A stretch of DNA of 64,000 bases from Lactifluus volemus (Eukaryota; Basidiomycota; Agaricomycetes; Russulales; Russulaceae). The translations under genes and the position numbers were made by a program. The notes beneath the pieces are model-generated. The model searched no databases. It was given only the letters and a program-made list of their open reading frames with translations, and was not told where the DNA came from. The stretch's first letter is position 1. Every line of letters starts with the position of its first letter. The DNA is taken from contig WTXI01000006.1 of the NCBI GenBank assembly GCA_022376515.1, positions 868,001-932,000 of the forward strand, read 5' to 3'. Of this stretch, positions 60,973 through 64,000 are shown in pieces.

Positions 60973-63093
60973 ATGGCCGGCAGAGAGTGTCTTGCTTCAT
61001 CTCTCGAGATATCCTCACTAATGGCTTCACGCACAGCATCTCCCCCCGTCTCTCAACGTGTCTCGGCTGTAATAGACGATACCTCTTTCAATGCGGAGCC
61101 TGTCCCGGACAAGATTAGCGCGTACTACAGCCTCGTCTTCCCAAACTTCACCTACTACCTCCAGACCCTCAACGTCACCATCGGCCGTCGTTGCATCCCT
61201 ACATCCACTGCTTCCTCCTCCGAACAAACTCAAGTGGACGTTGACCTTGGCCCTCTTAAGAGCGTTTCTCGTCTCCATGCCCGCATCGAGTACGAGGAGG
61301 AAGAAGAACGCTTCGTTCTGGTGGTACTTGGCAGGAACGGTGCTTGGGTCGATGGGACGTGGTGTGGCAAGGGAAGTAAAGTTCCCCTGAGCGGGCGGTA
61401 AATTTCTTTCTATTCACACGTTCCCTTACACCCACTGACACACGGGCAGTTCGCAGATACAGATAGCGTCGCGCACGTTCCATTTCGTGCTCCCACCCCC
61501 GCCCCCTCCTGAAGATTCCCTATCTCCTAGTCCCCACCTGTCTCCTACACGTCCGCGTTCTCCATCCGTTGACATTACTTCTTTATCGCCTCCTTCCCCG
61601 CTTCCCTCCGCCTCCCCTCCGCCTGGTCCGGTATCTTCCCCACCGCATAGAGCCCCCCACCTACCTCCTCCCGTGACTCAAGCGGCGCTTCCCAATTCAA
61701 ATGCAATAGGAAAGGTGAAGACTACAACGGGAAAGGCTCGTAAGCAGCTAGTAGCTCCTACACCGATACCAAAACCAGCTCCGGAAGACATGCCACCGAA
61801 ACCACCGTTCACATATGCACAGCTTTGTTACCGCGCTATCAAATCACTCGGAGGCAAAGCCACGTTGCAAGATATCATTTCATGGATGATGGAAAACTTT
61901 GACTGGTATCGTTTCAATGAGAAGACGGGTTGGGAGGTATTTCCATTTCACTGTGACGTGTCGAATTGTGTCCTACTTACCGCCTGATATAGAAATCAGT
62001 CCGACATAATCTTTCCTCGAACCGTGCCTTCCGGAAAGTCGAGAGGTCCGCTGGCGAGCGTGGGAAGGGTTTCTACTGGTCAGTCGAAGCGGACAGCGAG
62101 CGAATGTTCGAGGAGCAAGAAGCCCGCGCTGCTACTAGTGCTACTGGTGGCGGTAAAGATTCCAAAGTGGGTGGGAGGAAGGGAAAGTCTGCCACAGCTG
62201 GTACGCTTGAACCTCCCTTGAAACGTAGTGTGCGCGGTGAACCCAAAGGAACGCCGCTGCCACCACCTCTTACATCCGCTCCCTTGGCCTTCAAGAGGGA
62301 AGCTGCATCTCCGCTGGCGCAAGGTTCTGCAGCCGGGTCGACAGTCAAGGCTGACCAACGGCCACGATCCCCTGGACATACAGACTCGATATCAGCGCAG
62401 TCGACACATACCCCCTCAACTTTGATGGCCCCGCACACTGTCCTCCCCCCTTCTATACCTCCTATACCAGCTTCCGTCATTCTCCCGATCATTGTCGGAC
62501 CCGTTCCCGCCTCTCATCCATCGGCCTCGGCCTCATCTGGTGCGACGGAGGGCGCAAGTTCTAGCACGTCGCACCTCTCGACGCCCCCTATTGTTCTACA
62601 CGAGAACCAGTTGATTCTCAATCCTACAATCTTCTCTCATCTGACGCCGCCGCAGTTGCGAGAGCTGGAAGCTCTTGGCGCACAGAAGGCGCTCGAGATC
62701 TTACAGGGGCATATCGTACGCTTTCTCAAGGAACGCATCAAGACGGAGGGTCGTACGCGCGGGCGTGGTCGCGGAAAACGCACTCGCAGCGCAGCGTCCG
62801 GCAATGCAGGGACGGAAAGGAGGGAGAAGCCATCGCCGCCTCTTCCAGGTACGGCGCTGTTCACAACCGCGCCGTTGCCTCCGCGCAGCGCTCCACCACC
62901 GCCTATGGACGCGTTGTTGCCCACGCCTTCGCCTTCGGGCGCTTCGGATGTACAAGCGGAGGCGGAGGCTAACCCGCCATCGCCGATCGTTGTGGTGGAC
63001 GATGACGAGCCACCAGACGAGGGCCCTGCCTCTAAGCGGAGGCGGCTGGACACGGAGGATGTAATACCTGTTACGCCGCCGATTGCTGTCTAG
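60973..63093 (+). CDS. Forkhead transcription factor with FHA domain
   Basis: The N-terminal FHA domain (about residues 45-140) includes YYLQTLNVTIGRRC, VDLGPLKSVSRLHARIEYEE, VLVVLGRNGAWVDGTW and, after an intron, SQIQIASRTFHFVLP. A Pro/Ser-rich linker follows. The forkhead DNA-binding domain reads KPPFTYAQLCYRAIKSLGGK and TLQDIISWMMENFDWYRFNE. After an intron (about 61936-61993) come KSVRHNLSSNRAFRKVERSA and GKGFYWSVE, the recognition helix and wing. The C-terminus is disordered, with a possible helix PPQLRELEALGAQKALEILQ, a basic RTRGRGRGKRTRS patch, and an end VIPVTPPIAV at 63093. The layout matches yeast Fkh1/Fkh2/Fhl1 types: cell-cycle or ribosomal-gene regulators. Which one cannot be told. 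The ATG at 61021 is an alternative start. Confidence 0.92.
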
Positions 63094-63613
63094 GCAGGGC
63101 AGGCAGTAGTAGCGTCACCTGATACACGGATTTGTTTTTGCTTCACATTACCATTTACTAGATTTTGCCACGCTCCACGTTCACAAGTGATCTGGCGTCA
63201 AACCCAACAAAAGCAAAGCTCATCATGAGCACATGGCACGTGCGTCGACGCCAATGAATCGGGTCAGCTGTTGTTCCTAACAAGGGACGCAAGGTTCTGG
63301 GGTGTCTTCGCAATGTCATATCTCGCCAAGCGAAAGAAAAAGAAACATCGCCAACTCCCTCGGTCATGGAGCTACCATGTTTTAAGTTAGGTTTTGCACG
63401 CTAACGACGTAAATGAGTATCCACTAATGAGGTAGGTATGCCTGGGTAGGCATTCTCGCCAGATTGCGCTATTAAGAAGAGGGACGATTACGGATGCCCT
63501 CACGTACTTTTGGGTACTCGTTTGTTCTATAGTACCGTAGTGAATCAGACGAATGAACGCACGCGACAGACGCACGCGAGGGCGAAAAACGCACACAGAC
63601 AGACACACGTGCG
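63094..63613. other. Intergenic region between convergent forkhead and uS11m genes
   Basis: The 520 bp contain only short open frames with no family resemblance. An A/C/G-rich stretch with ACGCAC-like repeats spans about 63555-63610. Probably 3' UTRs. Confidence 0.45.
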
Positions 63614-64000
63614 CTATAACCGACGCGTCTTTTTCGCCCGCGTCCCTCCAATCTTAATCGGCGTGCAGTCCGTAACGCGCGACACGAACGGACGTACTTC
63701 ATCCCCCTCGCTAGTCATGAGCGCTTTCACCACCGCCTCTCGACCCTGACCAAACCCACTAAAACGAACTTCGAACCGTGCGCCGGGTGCCTCACCTTCC
63801 TGCGCGAGCTGACGGACGCGCGCAAACGCGCGCACGGCGCATTGATAACCGGCTTCGTAGCCGGATCGGTGGACGCCCTTGAAGCCGCAAGAGCCACCGG
63901 TCCAACGCGCGTTTCGCAAAGGTTGGCCGTGCTCGTTGTGGATGAGTATGTGCGTGTTGTTACGAGTGCAGGTGACGTGGATAAGATAGGGAAACGTTTC
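63614..64000 (-). CDS. Mitochondrial ribosomal protein uS11, C-terminal part (cut by window end)
   Basis: This is the bacterial-type uS11 fold of the mitochondrial small subunit. Reading from 64000: FPYLIHVTCTRNNTHILIHN, EHGQPLRNARWTGGSCGFKG and YEAGYQCAVRAFARVRQLAQ. FEVRFSGFGQGREAVVKALM and DCTPIKIGGTRAKKTRRL follow, with the stop at 63614. The HVTCTRNNTHI strand and the VTDCTPIKIGG-RAKK-RRL end are diagnostic. The N-terminal part, including any mitochondrial presequence, is beyond the window. Confidence 0.92.
   Translation of the reverse strand, partial: ETFPYLIHVTCTRNNTHILIHNEHGQPLRNARWTGGSCGFKGVHRSGYEAGYQCAVRAFARVRQLAQEGEAPGARFEVRFSGFGQGREAVVKALMTSEGDEVRPFVSRVTDCTPIKIGGTRAKKTRRL

Overview
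The window is nuclear DNA from a basidiomycete fungus, most likely an agaricomycete. Genes are packed at about one per 1.9 kb on both strands. Nearly all are broken by several short GT-AG introns of roughly 45-80 bases. The products match fungal families (PDR-type ABC transporter, KCH potassium channel, Loa1 acyltransferase, Mpo1, Imp4, Utp12, Rat1). I see 34 protein-coding genes, two of them cut by the window edges. I found no rRNA, tRNA, CRISPR array, operon or recognisable transposon. Exon edges were inferred by eye from splice signals and family homology, so gene limits are firmer than internal structure.

1-13.6 kb: the 5' part of a Dicer-like gene that seems to lack the front ATPase half; a conserved unknown protein; a DUF7719-type membrane protein divergent from a Faf1-like rRNA-processing factor; Tvp38; a Loa1-like acyltransferase; a Cys/Met-metabolism PLP enzyme; and a secreted double-psi beta-barrel protein.

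13.6-31.6 kb: a housekeeping block. It holds Utp12/Dip2, aspartyl aminopeptidase, Imp4, two head-to-head ribonucleotide reductase small-subunit paralogs, Vma21, a hotdog thioesterase, Alg8, the GTPase Drg1/Rbg1 and a KCH channel.

31.9-49.3 kb: transport and detoxification genes plus others. These are a full-size PDR ABC transporter, an aldehyde dehydrogenase, a membrane-anchored acyl-CoA-binding protein, two divergent genes that look mitochondrial-translational (mS34-like and GatC/Gta3-like), a Ser/Pro-rich unknown, a sugar transporter with three single-base frame breaks, and a short-chain dehydrogenase.

49.5-64 kb: Mpo1-like dioxygenase, the SNARE Sec22, a Pro/Arg/Ser repeat protein, the nuclear exonuclease Rat1, eIF2B delta, Mtp18, an FHA-forkhead transcription factor and the C-terminal part of mitochondrial ribosomal protein uS11.

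Themes. Three small-subunit processome factors (Faf1-like, Utp12, Imp4) lie within 15 kb, and Rat1 is further along. Many neighbours are divergent with only 77-120 bp between start codons, or convergent with little spacing (ALG8 and DRG1 stop 24 bp apart), so shared promoters and overlapping 3' UTRs are likely. The points most worth checking are the truncated Dicer, the frame-broken sugar transporter and the duplicated RNR pair with its conserved 22-nt last exon.
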